From Alphaproteobacteria bacterium (lineage in GTDB: Bacteria; Pseudomonadota; Alphaproteobacteria; Micropepsales; Micropepsaceae), in assembly GCA_019247845.1 (NCBI GenBank), contig JAFBAL010000049.1:1-64000 (forward strand): DNA of 64,000 nucleotides. Direction: 5' to 3'. The position numbers and the translations under genes were made by a program. This document shows, piece by piece, positions 8,060 through 17,037 of this stretch; the stretch's first letter is position 1, and the number at the start of each line of letters is the position of its first letter. The notes under the pieces were generated by a model. That model was not told the DNA's origin. It saw only the letters and a list, made by a program, of their open reading frames with translations, and searched no databases.

Positions 8060-9055
8060 ATGGCCAATTCGAAGACCCACCACGTCATCGCCTATGGCAG
8101 CGCCATCGTCGACGTTCTGGCCGAGGTGGAGGACGCGTTCCTCCTGACCCACAACATCGCCAAAGGGGTCATGACCCTGATCGACGAGCACCGCGCCGCC
8201 CAGCTCTACGGCGCCTTCGGCCGGCCGAAGGAGGTCGCGGGCGGTTCTGCCGCGAATACCATGGCGGGGCTGGCGTCGCTGGGCGCGCGGGGCTGCTTCG
8301 TCGGCAAGACGAAAGCCGACCGGCTGGGCGAGGCGTTCTTTGCCAGCATGAAGGACACCGGCGTCGACTATGCGACGCCCGCGTCCGGCGACGGGCCACA
8401 GACGGCCTGCTGCCTGATCGCGGTCACGCCCGACGGCGAGCGCAGCATGAACACCTATCTGGGCGCCGCGCGCGAGCTGGGCACGGGCGACGTGACCGAA
8501 GCCGCCATCGCCGCGGCCCAGGTGCTCTACATCGAGGGCTATCTCTGGGATGCGCCGAAGGCCAAGGCCGCGTCGCTCAAGGCGATCGACATCGCACGGG
8601 CGAGCGGCACCAAGGTCGCCTTCACGCTCTCCGATCCGTTCCTGATGGGGCGCTATCGCGACGAGTTCCTCGCGCTCCTGCCCAAGCTCGACATCCTCTT
8701 CGCCAACGAGGAAGAGGCGAAGGCGCTGTTCGCCGCGGACGATTTCGATTCGGTGCTGCAGGCGGTGCGCCCGCTGAACGCCATCGCGGCGCTGACGCGC
8801 TCGGAGAAGGGCTGCGTCGCGGCCAAAGGCGGCGAAGTGCATGTCGTCGATGCCGTGCCCGTCGCGCGCGTCGTCGATACCACCGGCGCGGGCGACCAGT
8901 TCGCGGCCGGCTTCCTGTACGGCTTGACGCACGGCTTCGACCTGGCGCGCTGCGGACGTCTGGGATCGCTCGCCGCCGCCGAGGTCATCTCCCATGTCGG
9001 GGCGCGGCCGGTGACGCCGCTGAAGCAGCTGGCGGCGAGCGCGGGGCTGCTTTAG
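8060..9055 (+). CDS. Adenosine kinase (PfkB family)
   Basis: A 331-residue ribokinase-fold sugar kinase. The N-terminal GSAIVDVLAEVED and GGSAANTMAGLASLG motifs bind the nucleoside. The C-terminal PfkB signature DTTGAGDQFAAGFLYGL contains the catalytic aspartate and anion hole, and FANEEEAKALF lies in the middle. Alphaproteobacterial proteins with this sequence layout are annotated as adenosine kinase, phosphorylating adenosine to AMP in purine salvage. A related nucleoside or sugar substrate is possible. It stands alone, divergent from the EI24/lipoprotein pair, with its ATG at 8060. Confidence 0.88.
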   Translation: MANSKTHHVIAYGSAIVDVLAEVEDAFLLTHNIAKGVMTLIDEHRAAQLYGAFGRPKEVAGGSAANTMAGLASLGARGCFVGKTKADRLGEAFFASMKDTGVDYATPASGDGPQTACCLIAVTPDGERSMNTYLGAARELGTGDVTEAAIAAAQVLYIEGYLWDAPKAKAASLKAIDIARASGTKVAFTLSDPFLMGRYRDEFLALLPKLDILFANEEEAKALFAADDFDSVLQAVRPLNAIAALTRSEKGCVAAKGGEVHVVDAVPVARVVDTTGAGDQFAAGFLYGLTHGFDLARCGRLGSLAAAEVISHVGARPVTPLKQLAASAGLL

Positions 9056-9338
9056 GCGCAGGTTCTAGTCGGCAGGATCATCTTCGACTAGCTTTTCCTG
9101 CCTCTAGGCCTCCACGCTAGCGCCCATAACCCCCATTTAATTTCTCTATGGAGAAATTATTTGGGCTTATGGTACGCTCTAACCCTCTTATCGAGCGAGT
9201 CTGGACTCGCTCGAGTGAATCCGGCTGAGGTCCACGTACGACACAGCCCTCAACGGTCTGTCCACGTTGCCCAACCATCGAGTGGTGGGCTTGCGAATGC
9301 TCGATGTTTTATGATCCGCGCCTTCCAGATATCCGCAC
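9056..9338. other. Intergenic AT-richer region with two perfect inverted repeats
   Basis: No gene is supported here. It contains a small perfect hairpin, aatttctc-tatg-gagaaatt (about 9139-9158), and an 11-bp perfect inverted repeat, tcgagcgagtc-tg-gactcgctcga (9191-9214), with only 2 bp between the arms. The second is too tight for a normal terminator loop and looks more like a protein-binding dyad or a recombination scar. Composition differs from the flanking genes. Confidence 0.5.
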
Positions 9339-9647
9339 TTGATCTCCGCGCGCCGAACGCGATCCCAAGCCGTGTCACCGGAACGCGTCGTGTTCAATGC
9401 TTTGCAAAGCAGTAAATGGGGCCAGCTCTGGGCTCGAATTGGGCGCGGTGTCTCTTGGGTGGCTGATGCGTGCACCAGCGCAATGACATTGAATGATCAT
9501 CACGAGTGGGTTCGCACTGCGGCTAACACGCTGCTCTGCGGAGGCGACACGCTTTGGCAGAGCATGTGCGCTGAGTGGGCCAAAGGCCTCGAATCCTCAG
9601 AAGCCAAAGACATTGTCCGCGCAATTGACGAGGCATTGACGAAGTAA
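9339..9647 (+). CDS. Possible small hypothetical protein or gene remnant
   Basis: An open frame of 102 codons whose second half (from MTLNDHHEWVRTAANTLL to VRAIDEALTK) has a believable soluble-protein composition, while the first half is arginine/serine-rich and less convincing. Translation could begin at an internal ATG near 9483. There is no recognised family and no clear ribosome-binding site. It sits in the AT-richer patch after adenosine kinase. It may be a truncated remnant of a transferred gene. Confidence 0.35.
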   Translation: MISARRTRSQAVSPERVVFNALQSSKWGQLWARIGRGVSWVADACTSAMTLNDHHEWVRTAANTLLCGGDTLWQSMCAEWAKGLESSEAKDIVRAIDEALTK

Positions 9648-9671
9648 CGAGCTCCGAGCCGCTCGTTGCAT

Positions 9672-10163
9672 CTAACCACGCGGCGGCTTGCGCAGATACA
9701 CATACAGCGCGCCGCTCCCGCCGTGGCGGCGATGCGCGGCGCGGTGGTCGGCGATCAGCGGTGCGAAGTCGGGTTCCTTCAGCCAGCGCGGCACCGCGCT
9801 CTTGAGCACGCCGCGCGACGAGCGCTCGCGCTCCATGTCGAAGGGCGCATGCGGATCGCTGTCGCGCGCGCCCTTGCCGGTGATGACCAGCACCAGCTTG
9901 CCGCCGCGGCGCTGCGTGCCGCGCAGCATGGCGAGCAGCGCGCGATGCGCGACCGCTTCGGTCATGCCGTGCAGGTCGATGCGTCCGTCGGGCTCGACCT
10001 CGCCCTTGCGCAGGCGGTCGGCGGTATTGCCGTCGAGCCCGCCGGTGCGGCCGGGCTTCTTGGCGGGCTTCGCCGAAGCCTTCGCGACGGGGCGGTGCGG
10101 GCGCGCCTCCTTGAACGCTTCGGCGAATTCGGCGCGTTCCTGGTCGGTGGTCTTGCGTCTCAT
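9672..10163 (-). CDS. Smr-domain protein
   Basis: A 163-residue protein: a basic, low-complexity N-terminal linker (residues 1-55) and a C-terminal Smr (small MutS-related) domain. The domain shows RIDLHGMTEAVAHRALLAML, VLVITGKGA and the terminal HGGSGALYVYLRKP. Smr domains are nucleases or nucleic-acid-binding modules. The LDLH/RIDLHG and TGKG motifs are the conserved functional elements, and both are present. Its start overlaps the mltA stop by 4 bp (ATGA), and the order tim44-mltA-smr opposite secB is conserved in alphaproteobacteria. Confidence 0.9.
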   Translation of the reverse strand: MRRKTTDQERAEFAEAFKEARPHRPVAKASAKPAKKPGRTGGLDGNTADRLRKGEVEPDGRIDLHGMTEAVAHRALLAMLRGTQRRGGKLVLVITGKGARDSDPHAPFDMERERSSRGVLKSAVPRWLKEPDFAPLIADHRAAHRRHGGSGALYVYLRKPPRG

Positions 10164-11326
10164 CGGAGGCGGGCGGCGACGGGCTTGGGCAGCAGCACGA
10201 ACATGCGTCCCGGCTGTTTCATTTCGCCCGCGAGCTTCTCGGCCTCGGGCCCGAATCCGAAGAAGACGTCGGCGCGCACCGCCCCGCGGATCGCTCCGCC
10301 CGTGTCCTGCGCCACGAACAGCCGGTCGAAGGCCTTGCCGTCCGGCGTGGTGGTGGCGATGAAGAACGGCACGCCCAGCGGATGCAGGCGGGTGTCGACG
10401 GCGATGCTGCCGTTCGGCGTCAACGGCAGGTTCTCGCTGCCTGTGGCGCCCAGGTTCGGATCGCCGATCGGCATCTCCTTGAAGAAGATGAAGGATGCGT
10501 CGCTCTCCATCACCGCGCCCGCCTTGTCGGGATGGGCGATCAGCCAGTCGCGGATCGACTGGAGCGACACCTCGCTCTTCTTCAGCGCGCCGTCGGCGAT
10601 CAAGGTCTTGCCGATCGCGGTATAGGGATGGCCGTTCTCGCCGGCATAAAGCACGCGCGCGGTCGTGCCGTCGTCGAAGGCGACGCGGCCCGAGCCCTGG
10701 ATGTGCAGGAAGAATACCGCCACCGGATCGTCGGCATAGAACAGCACCGGCGCCGTCTTCAGCCCCTTGGCGTCGATCTCGGCGCGCGAGGCGTAAGGCA
10801 CCAGGCGATGCTGGTCGATGCGGCCGGCGATGTGCTCGCCCTTGAACGCCTCGCGGAACTGGCCGAGATCGACGCTGACGAGGTCGGACGGCAGCCCGTA
10901 GACCGGCGTCTGGTATTTGCCGCGATGCAGGCGGCTCGCATGGATCTCGGGCTCGAAATAGCCGGTGAACAATCCGTCTTTCGCGTCGCCCGCGCTCACC
11001 TCGGCCGGCTCGAACCACTGCTCGAAGAAGTCGCGCGCGGCGTCGGCGCGATAGGATGCCTCGCAAGCGCCGCGCCAATCGCCGACCGTGCCGCCGTAAT
11101 TGCCCACCCGGGTGTCGTCCGCATCGGCCGTCAGTGCCTTGCACGAGCGCTGGAAGGCGAGCAGCGCGCGCTTGGGATCGCCGGCCGCCCAGCCCGGCAG
11201 GTCCGGGAAATGCAGCGCTGTCAGCCTCAGCGGGCCCTGGACCGGCACGCGCGTCAGCCACCAGGCCAGGAAGCCTGCCACGGCCAGAAGGACGACGAGG
11301 CCGGCAAGGATCCGCCCCCGCGCCAT
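10160..11326 (-). CDS. mltA: Membrane-bound lytic murein transglycosylase A
   Basis: A 388-residue protein with an N-terminal hydrophobic anchor (ILAGLVVLLAVAGFLAWWL) instead of a lipobox. The MltA domain follows (GLFTGYFEPEIHAS, then LHIQGSGRVAFDDG), ending in the 3D domain with the catalytic aspartate motif VAQDTGGAIRGAVRADVFFG. It cleaves peptidoglycan glycan strands to 1,6-anhydromuropeptides in the periplasm. It lies between the Tim44-domain gene (3-bp gap) and smr (4-bp overlap), so the three form one operon. Confidence 0.94.
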   Translation of the reverse strand: MARGRILAGLVVLLAVAGFLAWWLTRVPVQGPLRLTALHFPDLPGWAAGDPKRALLAFQRSCKALTADADDTRVGNYGGTVGDWRGACEASYRADAARDFFEQWFEPAEVSAGDAKDGLFTGYFEPEIHASRLHRGKYQTPVYGLPSDLVSVDLGQFREAFKGEHIAGRIDQHRLVPYASRAEIDAKGLKTAPVLFYADDPVAVFFLHIQGSGRVAFDDGTTARVLYAGENGHPYTAIGKTLIADGALKKSEVSLQSIRDWLIAHPDKAGAVMESDASFIFFKEMPIGDPNLGATGSENLPLTPNGSIAVDTRLHPLGVPFFIATTTPDGKAFDRLFVAQDTGGAIRGAVRADVFFGFGPEAEKLAGEMKQPGRMFVLLPKPVAARLR

Positions 11327-11329
11327 CGC

Positions 11330-12007
11330 TTACTGGGGAAGGTCGCCCGAGGTGGCCACCAGGGTCCAGTTCGGATCGCGCGCGCGGGTGTCGCGCGAGA
11401 AGGTCCACACATCGGTGACGTCGCGCACCGAGCGCGCGTCGCCTTCGACGACCTTGCCTTCGGCGTCGCTGGTGGCGGAGATGAACTGCGCGCCGAAGGC
11501 GACGGTGATCTCCGCGGTGCGCCCGTTCAGGCGCGCCTGCACGATCTTGGCGTCCTTGAAGCCGACGAAGGTGAAGGCGATGGTCTCCTTCGCCGCCTCG
11601 CGCGCGGCGATCGCCGTCTCGAAGGCGCGATAGACCTCGTCGCTGAGCAGCGGCTTCAGCTCGGCCCGATCGCCGCGGGTATAGGCGGTGACGATCGTTT
11701 CATAGGCCTGGCGGCTGCCGGCCAGGAAGTGCTCGGTCTCGAAGCCGCGGTCGGCTTCGCCGATATCCGTCAAGCCGCGCGCCACCGGATCGGCCGGGCG
11801 GCCGTCGATGATCTCGGCGCGCTTGGGGTAGGCGAGCACGTTTTCCTGTTCCGCCGGCGGCGCCTTGGGATCGGGCTGGAAGCGCAGGTTCGAATCCTGC
11901 GGCGGGCGCTCGTGGCCCGTGCGGCGGCCGAGCACCGTGTAGAGCCTGAACAGGAAAAATCCTGCCACCGCGATCAGCACGATATCGATGAGTTCGGAAT
12001 TCGCCAT
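11330..12007 (-). CDS. Tim44-domain membrane protein
   Basis: A 225-residue protein starting MANSELIDIVLIAVAGFFLF, an N-terminal membrane anchor. A linker follows, then a Tim44-like domain (about residues 85-220) containing FLAGSRQAYETIVTAYTRGD and the C-terminal VTDVWTFSRDTRARDPNW. Tim44 is the mitochondrial import-motor scaffold. Bacterial TimA-type homologues are inner-membrane proteins of unproven function, linked to protein traffic by their constant proximity to secB. The internal ATG at 12007 is preferred over an upstream start because the hydrophobic anchor begins there. Confidence 0.88.
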   Translation of the reverse strand: MANSELIDIVLIAVAGFFLFRLYTVLGRRTGHERPPQDSNLRFQPDPKAPPAEQENVLAYPKRAEIIDGRPADPVARGLTDIGEADRGFETEHFLAGSRQAYETIVTAYTRGDRAELKPLLSDEVYRAFETAIAAREAAKETIAFTFVGFKDAKIVQARLNGRTAEITVAFGAQFISATSDAEGKVVEGDARSVRDVTDVWTFSRDTRARDPNWTLVATSGDLPQ

Positions 12008-12207
12008 GACGACAACAACCCTGCGAGAACCCCTCGCCAACGCTTAGCCTAGACCCCCGGCATCGCCGGGGGAACCCCATATATAGGCGCCGAAACGGTG
12101 AATCGCCACACCGCGATGCGCGTCGCCCGGTGCGTCGCCGGTGCTTCACTTGCCTCGCGCGCGCGTTCCATGGTAGCGGCACGCGCGATTTTCAAAGAAG
12201 GTTCAAC

Positions 12208-12696
12208 ATGAGCGGCAGTGGCAATCCGGGCGGACAGGGCGACGGCGGCGAACAGGCCCAGCCGCGTCTCAACGTGGTCGGCCAGTATGTGAAGGACCTG
12301 TCGTTCGAGAACCCCGGCATGCCGCAGGCGCCGCAGGGCCGCCCGCAGATCGACCTCCAGGTCGACCTTCAGGCGCGGCAGATGAACGAAGAGGTCTACG
12401 AGGTCGAGCTCAAGCTGCGCGTATCGGCGCAGGGCGAAGGCAAGACCGTCTTCCTGCTCGAGCTCGTCTATGCGGGCCTGTTCCAGCTGCAGAACGTGCC
12501 GGAGGAGATGAAGCAGGTGGCGCTCCTCATCGAGGCGCCGCACATCATCTTTCCCTTCGCGCGCCGCATCGTGGCCGACGTCGTGCGCGACGGCGGCATG
12601 CCGCCCCTGATGGTCGAGCCGATCGACTTCGCCGCGCTGTTCCGCGCCCGCCAGGCCGAGATCGCCCGCGGCGCCGGCCAGAGCGGCACGGCGTAA
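12208..12696 (+). CDS. secB: Protein-export chaperone SecB
   Basis: A 162-residue tetrameric chaperone that keeps preproteins unfolded and delivers them to SecA. After a glycine-rich N-terminal tail come the family motifs LNVVGQYVKDLSFENPGMP, EEVYEVELKLRVSA, VFLLELVYAGLFQLQNVP and IFPFARRIVADVVRDGGMPP, then VEPIDFAALFRAR. Divergently transcribed from the tim44-mltA-smr operon, as in many alphaproteobacteria. The Shine-Dalgarno-like aaagaagg precedes the ATG. A hairpin terminator follows 26 bp downstream. Confidence 0.96.
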   Translation: MSGSGNPGGQGDGGEQAQPRLNVVGQYVKDLSFENPGMPQAPQGRPQIDLQVDLQARQMNEEVYEVELKLRVSAQGEGKTVFLLELVYAGLFQLQNVPEEMKQVALLIEAPHIIFPFARRIVADVVRDGGMPPLMVEPIDFAALFRARQAEIARGAGQSGTA

Positions 12697-12722
12697 AACG
12701 ACGCGGACGGCTTAAGGCAAAA

Positions 12723-12750
12723 CGGCACCGCTCGACGAAGGGCGGTGCCG
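12723..12750. terminator. Hairpin terminator between secB and the converging protease gene
   Basis: A perfect 9-bp stem (cggcaccgc / gcggtgccg) with a 10-nt loop lies 26 bp after the secB stop and 24 bp from the stop of the converging S8 protease gene. The T-tract is poor on both sides, so it may work bidirectionally with imperfect efficiency. Confidence 0.65.
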
Positions 12751-12773
12751 CTTGAATCCAAGCTCGCCAAGCC

Positions 12774-14693
12774 TCAGCGCTTCGCCTTCGGCTTGTACTT
12801 CCTGTGCTTGGGCGCGTGTCCCTGCGCCCAGTCCAGCATGCGCTGATAGAGGAAGGACTGGAACGGGTGCTGCGGACCGTTCAGCGCCTGGTTCTTGCCG
12901 ACCAGTGACGGGCTCAGCGGGATCAGGAAGTCGCGATAGGTCGTGCCGATGTTTTCGTACACGACGAGGAACGCGTTCTGCTGCTTCCACTGGTCGAGCT
13001 GGCCGGGGTTGAGGATCGCGGCCTTGAGGTCGGCCGCGGTCCAGTTCGCGGCGCCCCGGTCGAGGTTCAGGTTCTTGCCGTTGTTGTAGATGAACGGCTT
13101 GAACACCATGAGGTTGTCGAAGCTCAGCGGCGATTGCGCGGCTTCGGCGTTCAGCATGCCCCAGCCATAGACCGGATCGACGCCGGGATCGCCCAGGTCG
13201 GTCGCCGAGCGCAGCACGATCTGCACCGTCTCGTCGGCATAGTTGACCAGCCACGGCCAGCGCATCTGCAAAAGGCCGATGGTGCCGGTGACGAGCGGCG
13301 CCGCGAACGACGTGCCCGTCATGCGCGTCACGCCGCCGTTGTTGTCTTCCACCAGCATCAGCTCGCCCGGCGCCACGAGGTAGCGGTATTTGATCTTGTT
13401 CTGCTCCTGGCAGGCGCCGTCCACCGTGATGCAGGCCTCGCCCGGCGTGTTCGAGAAGCGCGAGATCTCGTTCGTCGGCCCGACCGAGCCCGCGATGATG
13501 ACGTTCTTGGGCGCCGCGAAGCCCGCGGGCCACGCGATGTCGGCGGTCTGCGACACGCCTTCGTTGCCCGCCGCCTTGACCAGTACCAGCTCGTGCTTGC
13601 GGTCGTCGAGCGCTGTGAGGATCTGGCCCCATTCGACCGACCAGGTCCATCCCGGCACGCCGAGCGAGGCATTGACCACGGTCGAGCCCTGGTCGTTGAG
13701 CTTGGTGATGCCGGTGGTGACGGCGCCCCAGTTCGAGGTGCCCGAGGCGTCGAAGGGATCGTAGAGGCGCACGTGGTTGTAGGGCGACACGCCCATCACG
13801 CCGTTGCCGTTCTGCTGGGCGGCGATCAGGCTCGCCACCGCCGCGCCGTGATCGTTCACATAGCCCTTGTAGCCGCCGATGAACTGCAGGTCCTTGACGT
13901 CGGAATAGTTCTTGGCGATCGACGCGTCGAGCAGGCCCATGATGCGGCCCGGCGCCGTGCCCTGCGCCCTGGCCAGATCGGGCGACCAGTGCACCGCCGC
14001 CATCCACCAGTCGGGATGGTCGATGCCGGTCATGCCCATCAGCCCGTCGTAGAAATTGAAGAAGAAGGCCGAGCGCGCTTCGGGCGTCGCGGCGGCAAGC
14101 GAGGCCTGGCTCGTCGGATCGATGCCGTATTTCGCGAGCAGGCCGTTGATGAAGACCGAGAAGCCGTGCTTGGTCTTGGCCTGCACGACCGGTCCCCAGA
14201 AGGCATTGGCCTTGGAATAGAAGGCCGACAGCTGCGCCTGGAGCTGAGAATAATCCGTCGCGCCCGAGGTCTGCAGGTCGTTCCACAGCGTGTTGATGTT
14301 GCCCCAGTCGGGACCGGCCGAGCTCCAATAAGGATAGACGCCGGAAAGGAAGTCGTTGCCGCCGAAGGGATTGATCGTGCCCCAGAACGGATCGATGGGA
14401 CCGTAGAAGGGATTGATCGTGCCGTAGAACGGATTGATCGGTCCCCAGAAGGGCTGGATGTTGCCCCAGAAGGGGCTGATCGTGCCGTAGAAGGGATTGA
14501 TCGCGCCATAGAACGGATTGATCGGGCCGTAGAACGGGTCGACCGGCCCGCCGCCGGCGCCATAGAACGGCGTGATGTCGCCGCCCTGGTCCTGCCCCTT
14601 CTGATCCCTGCCATCGGCGGTCGCGCTGCTTGCTGCCAGCACGCACATCGCCGCCACGCCGGCTTTCAGCCAGTTCCGCATCATCGGTCCCAC
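12774..14693 (-). CDS. Secreted S8 (subtilisin-like) serine peptidase with aromatic heptad repeats
   Basis: A 639-residue protein with a signal peptide (AGVAAMCVLAASSATA). Residues 52-110 consist of eight to nine heptads of the form (N/D/S/Q)PF(Y/W)GxI. The protease domain follows with the full catalytic set: Asp256 (GLLDASIA), His282 (NDHGAAVASL), oxyanion Asn377 (KAAGNEG) and Ser462 (TGTSFAAPLVTG). The spacing between Asp and His is normal, while the prodomain is replaced by the repeats plus an unassigned stretch. The C-terminus is lysine-rich. A GTG start at 14693 is favoured by an upstream gaagaag; ATG codons at 14684/14681 are alternatives. Substrate unknown. Confidence 0.88.
   Translation of the reverse strand: MGPMMRNWLKAGVAAMCVLAASSATADGRDQKGQDQGGDITPFYGAGGGPVDPFYGPINPFYGAINPFYGTISPFWGNIQPFWGPINPFYGTINPFYGPIDPFWGTINPFGGNDFLSGVYPYWSSAGPDWGNINTLWNDLQTSGATDYSQLQAQLSAFYSKANAFWGPVVQAKTKHGFSVFINGLLAKYGIDPTSQASLAAATPEARSAFFFNFYDGLMGMTGIDHPDWWMAAVHWSPDLARAQGTAPGRIMGLLDASIAKNYSDVKDLQFIGGYKGYVNDHGAAVASLIAAQQNGNGVMGVSPYNHVRLYDPFDASGTSNWGAVTTGITKLNDQGSTVVNASLGVPGWTWSVEWGQILTALDDRKHELVLVKAAGNEGVSQTADIAWPAGFAAPKNVIIAGSVGPTNEISRFSNTPGEACITVDGACQEQNKIKYRYLVAPGELMLVEDNNGGVTRMTGTSFAAPLVTGTIGLLQMRWPWLVNYADETVQIVLRSATDLGDPGVDPVYGWGMLNAEAAQSPLSFDNLMVFKPFIYNNGKNLNLDRGAANWTAADLKAAILNPGQLDQWKQQNAFLVVYENIGTTYRDFLIPLSPSLVGKNQALNGPQHPFQSFLYQRMLDWAQGHAPKHRKYKPKAKR
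14364..14540 (-). repeat. 21-bp in-frame tandem repeats encoding PFYG/PFWG heptads
   Basis: Within the S8 protease gene about eight imperfect 21-bp units encode heptads such as NPFYGPI, NPFYGTI, SPFWGNI and DPFWGTI, ending in NPFGG. The unit is constant in length and the central aromatic alternates Tyr/Trp. The array lies just after the signal peptide, so in the mature protein it is the N-terminal segment. Confidence 0.85.
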
Positions 14694-14802
14694 GCCTGCT
14701 TCTTCTTCTTTTTCTGAGCTGCAGCCTCGCAGGGCGGGATGAATCGAATCTTAACGGCCACGGCGCAATTGAGCGGATTCGAAATCGAAGTTAATTTTGG
14801 AT

Positions 14803-16884
14803 TTACGCGACGGCGCGCGCCCGTTCCGCCAGCACGCGGCTGAGCGGCAGGTGCACGCGCGCCACCGTGCCGCCGCTCGCGCCCGCGCAAAGCGTCAGCC
14901 GCCCGCCGTGCAGCTCGACCAGCGATTTCGCGATGGGAAGGCCCAGCCCCACGCCGCTATGGCTGCGCGCATAGGCGCTCTCCGCCTGGCCGAAAGGCTC
15001 CATGACCAAGGCAAGCTTCTCTTCCGGGATGCCCTTGCCCTCGTCCTCGATGACGATGTCGACGCCGTCCTCCACGCGCTCGGTACGCACCTCGATGCGC
15101 CGGTCGCCGGGCGTGAACTTGAGCGCGTTGGAAAGCAGGTTGACCACGGCTTGGCTCAGTCGCGCGCGGTCGGCGCATACCGAAACCTCTTCGGCGCTCA
15201 CCGCGACGCGCGCGCGGCCTTCTCCCAAGGCATCCAGCGCCTCGTCGATCAGGGCGGGAAGCGCAACGCGGTCGTCGGCCAGCGTCACCCGGCCGGCCTC
15301 GAGGCGCGCCATGTCGAGGATTTCGCTCAGCACCGACAGCAGGTTGCGGCCGCTCTCGGCGATTGTGCCGGCATAGTCGCGCACCCGCTCGGGCGTCAGC
15401 GAACGGCCTACCGTCATCAGCTCCGAGAAGCCGATGATGGCGTTCAGCGGCGTGCGCAGCTCGTGGCTCATATTGGCGAGGAACTGGCTCTTGGCGCGGC
15501 TCGCCTCCTGGGCGCGCTCGATGGCGACGCGCAGCTGCGCCTCGGTCTCGATGCGGCGCGCGATCTCCTGGTTGCGCTCGGCCAGCGTGCGCTTCAGCTC
15601 GTCGCGGTGGCGGTGCACCAGCACATGGCGCCAGGCGATCCAGGTGATGAGGATGAGGCCGAACAGGATGATGCCGACCAGGATGGCGCGCTGCGTCGCG
15701 GCGCGCGATTCCTTCAGCTTGCCGTCGCGCTCGAGCTGGGCCGACTTCAGCTTGGCGATCTCGAGCTGCTGGCTGGCGAAGTCGAACCGGGCCGACATCA
15801 GCGCCGAATTCGCCGACGCCGCGATCTGGCGCCCCTCGTCGTCCAGGCGCTTGAACGCCTCCAGATGCGCGATCGACAGCGGATAGTTGCCCACCGCGCG
15901 ATAGACCTTATAGGCGATCTCGTGCGCGTCGCGGAACGGTGCGATGGTCGTCGGCAGATCGACGCCCTTGAACGCCTTCTCCAGGTCGGCGACGGCGGTC
16001 GCCATGGCGTAACGCTGATATTCGATGTCGGCCTTCACGCCCCAGACGAACGGTGCCCAGCCGCTGTCGTCCTTGGGCCCGAGCAGCGACAGCGCCTTGT
16101 TCGCCGCGCGCTCGGCCTCGACCAGCTTGCGCTGGCGCGCCTGGCTCATCGCGATGTTGGTCAGGATGCGCGCTTCCAGCATCGGGCTCTTGATCTCGCC
16201 CGCCAGCTTCAGCGCATGCTTGTAGTTGTCGATGGCCTCGCCGTAGCGCCCCTGCTGCTGCAGCGCGAAGCCGATGTTGTTGGCGATAGACAGCTCGAAG
16301 CCGGGATCGCCCGCATAGGCCTGCGCCGCCTGGCGGTAATAGCCGACCTCGCGCTCGAAATCGCGCGCCTTCTCGTAGATCGTGCCCAGGCCCAGAAGGG
16401 CGATGGCCTGGCTGCGCTGGATGCCGAGCCTGACGAACACCTTGTGGGCGTCGTGATAGTTCTTCAGCGCGCCCGCGAAATCGCCGCTGCTGTCGGCGAT
16501 GCGCGCGCGCGTCAAGGCCAGGTCGCCGTCGAGCTTGCTGACCTGGCCGTCGCGGGCGGCGAGCGTGGAGGCTTTCGCGACGGCGGCGCGCGCTTCGTCC
16601 ACCCGGTTGACGCGGTTCAGCGCCTCGCCTTCCAGCCACAGCGCGGTCGCCAAGGCCTCGTCGTGGCGCCGCGAGGCGCGATGCTGCGTGGCGATCGCCT
16701 CGGCCGTGCGCGCGCCCAGGAGCGCCGCGTTGGGATCGGCCATCATCGCTTTCTGGCTGTTCGCGATCTCCTGGTCGAACACCGCCCATTCGTGCTCGCC
16801 CGACGGCGCCGGCGCCGCCGACGCGCCGCTCCAGATCGCGAAAGCGACCATGGCCACGGTGACGGTGCGGACTTGCGGATGCAT
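14803..16884 (-). CDS. TPR-containing sensor histidine kinase
   Basis: A 693-residue protein with a signal peptide/first membrane segment (AMVAFAIWSGASAAPAP) and a periplasmic region of TPR-like helical repeats (about residues 40-340; GIQRSQAIALLGLGTIYEKARDF and ANNIGFALQQQGRYGEAIDN). A membrane segment (AILVGIILFGLILITWIAW, about 407-426) and a coiled linker follow, then HisKA with His474 in NMSHELRTPLNAIIGFSEL. The HATPase domain has the N-box VNLLSNALKF, EDEGKGIP and GVGLGLPIAKSLVELHGG. No receiver domain is attached and no response regulator is adjacent, so the partner is unknown. Confidence 0.9.
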   Translation of the reverse strand: MHPQVRTVTVAMVAFAIWSGASAAPAPSGEHEWAVFDQEIANSQKAMMADPNAALLGARTAEAIATQHRASRRHDEALATALWLEGEALNRVNRVDEARAAVAKASTLAARDGQVSKLDGDLALTRARIADSSGDFAGALKNYHDAHKVFVRLGIQRSQAIALLGLGTIYEKARDFEREVGYYRQAAQAYAGDPGFELSIANNIGFALQQQGRYGEAIDNYKHALKLAGEIKSPMLEARILTNIAMSQARQRKLVEAERAANKALSLLGPKDDSGWAPFVWGVKADIEYQRYAMATAVADLEKAFKGVDLPTTIAPFRDAHEIAYKVYRAVGNYPLSIAHLEAFKRLDDEGRQIAASANSALMSARFDFASQQLEIAKLKSAQLERDGKLKESRAATQRAILVGIILFGLILITWIAWRHVLVHRHRDELKRTLAERNQEIARRIETEAQLRVAIERAQEASRAKSQFLANMSHELRTPLNAIIGFSELMTVGRSLTPERVRDYAGTIAESGRNLLSVLSEILDMARLEAGRVTLADDRVALPALIDEALDALGEGRARVAVSAEEVSVCADRARLSQAVVNLLSNALKFTPGDRRIEVRTERVEDGVDIVIEDEGKGIPEEKLALVMEPFGQAESAYARSHSGVGLGLPIAKSLVELHGGRLTLCAGASGGTVARVHLPLSRVLAERARAVA

Positions 16885-17037
16885 CGCGTTTTCTCAGGTC
16901 CCGCGTGCATCATGTGCGCAAGTGATTTATGGCGCGTAAAGCTAAACACATGCAAAAGCGGCCTTATTCGCGCAAAGAGCGAGGGTGTCTATCAATTGCT
17001 AACGATATTCTGTTCGCCGGCTTACAGACGCCGCGCG

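Noticed and set aside
9191..9214. The 11-bp inverted repeat as a rho-independent terminator for adenosine kinase
   Set aside because: Only a 2-bp loop and no T-tract; 136 bp from the stop codon.
10382..12052. A 556-codon plus-strand open frame antisense to mltA and the Tim44-domain gene
   Set aside because: Spans two clear minus-strand genes and has shadow composition.
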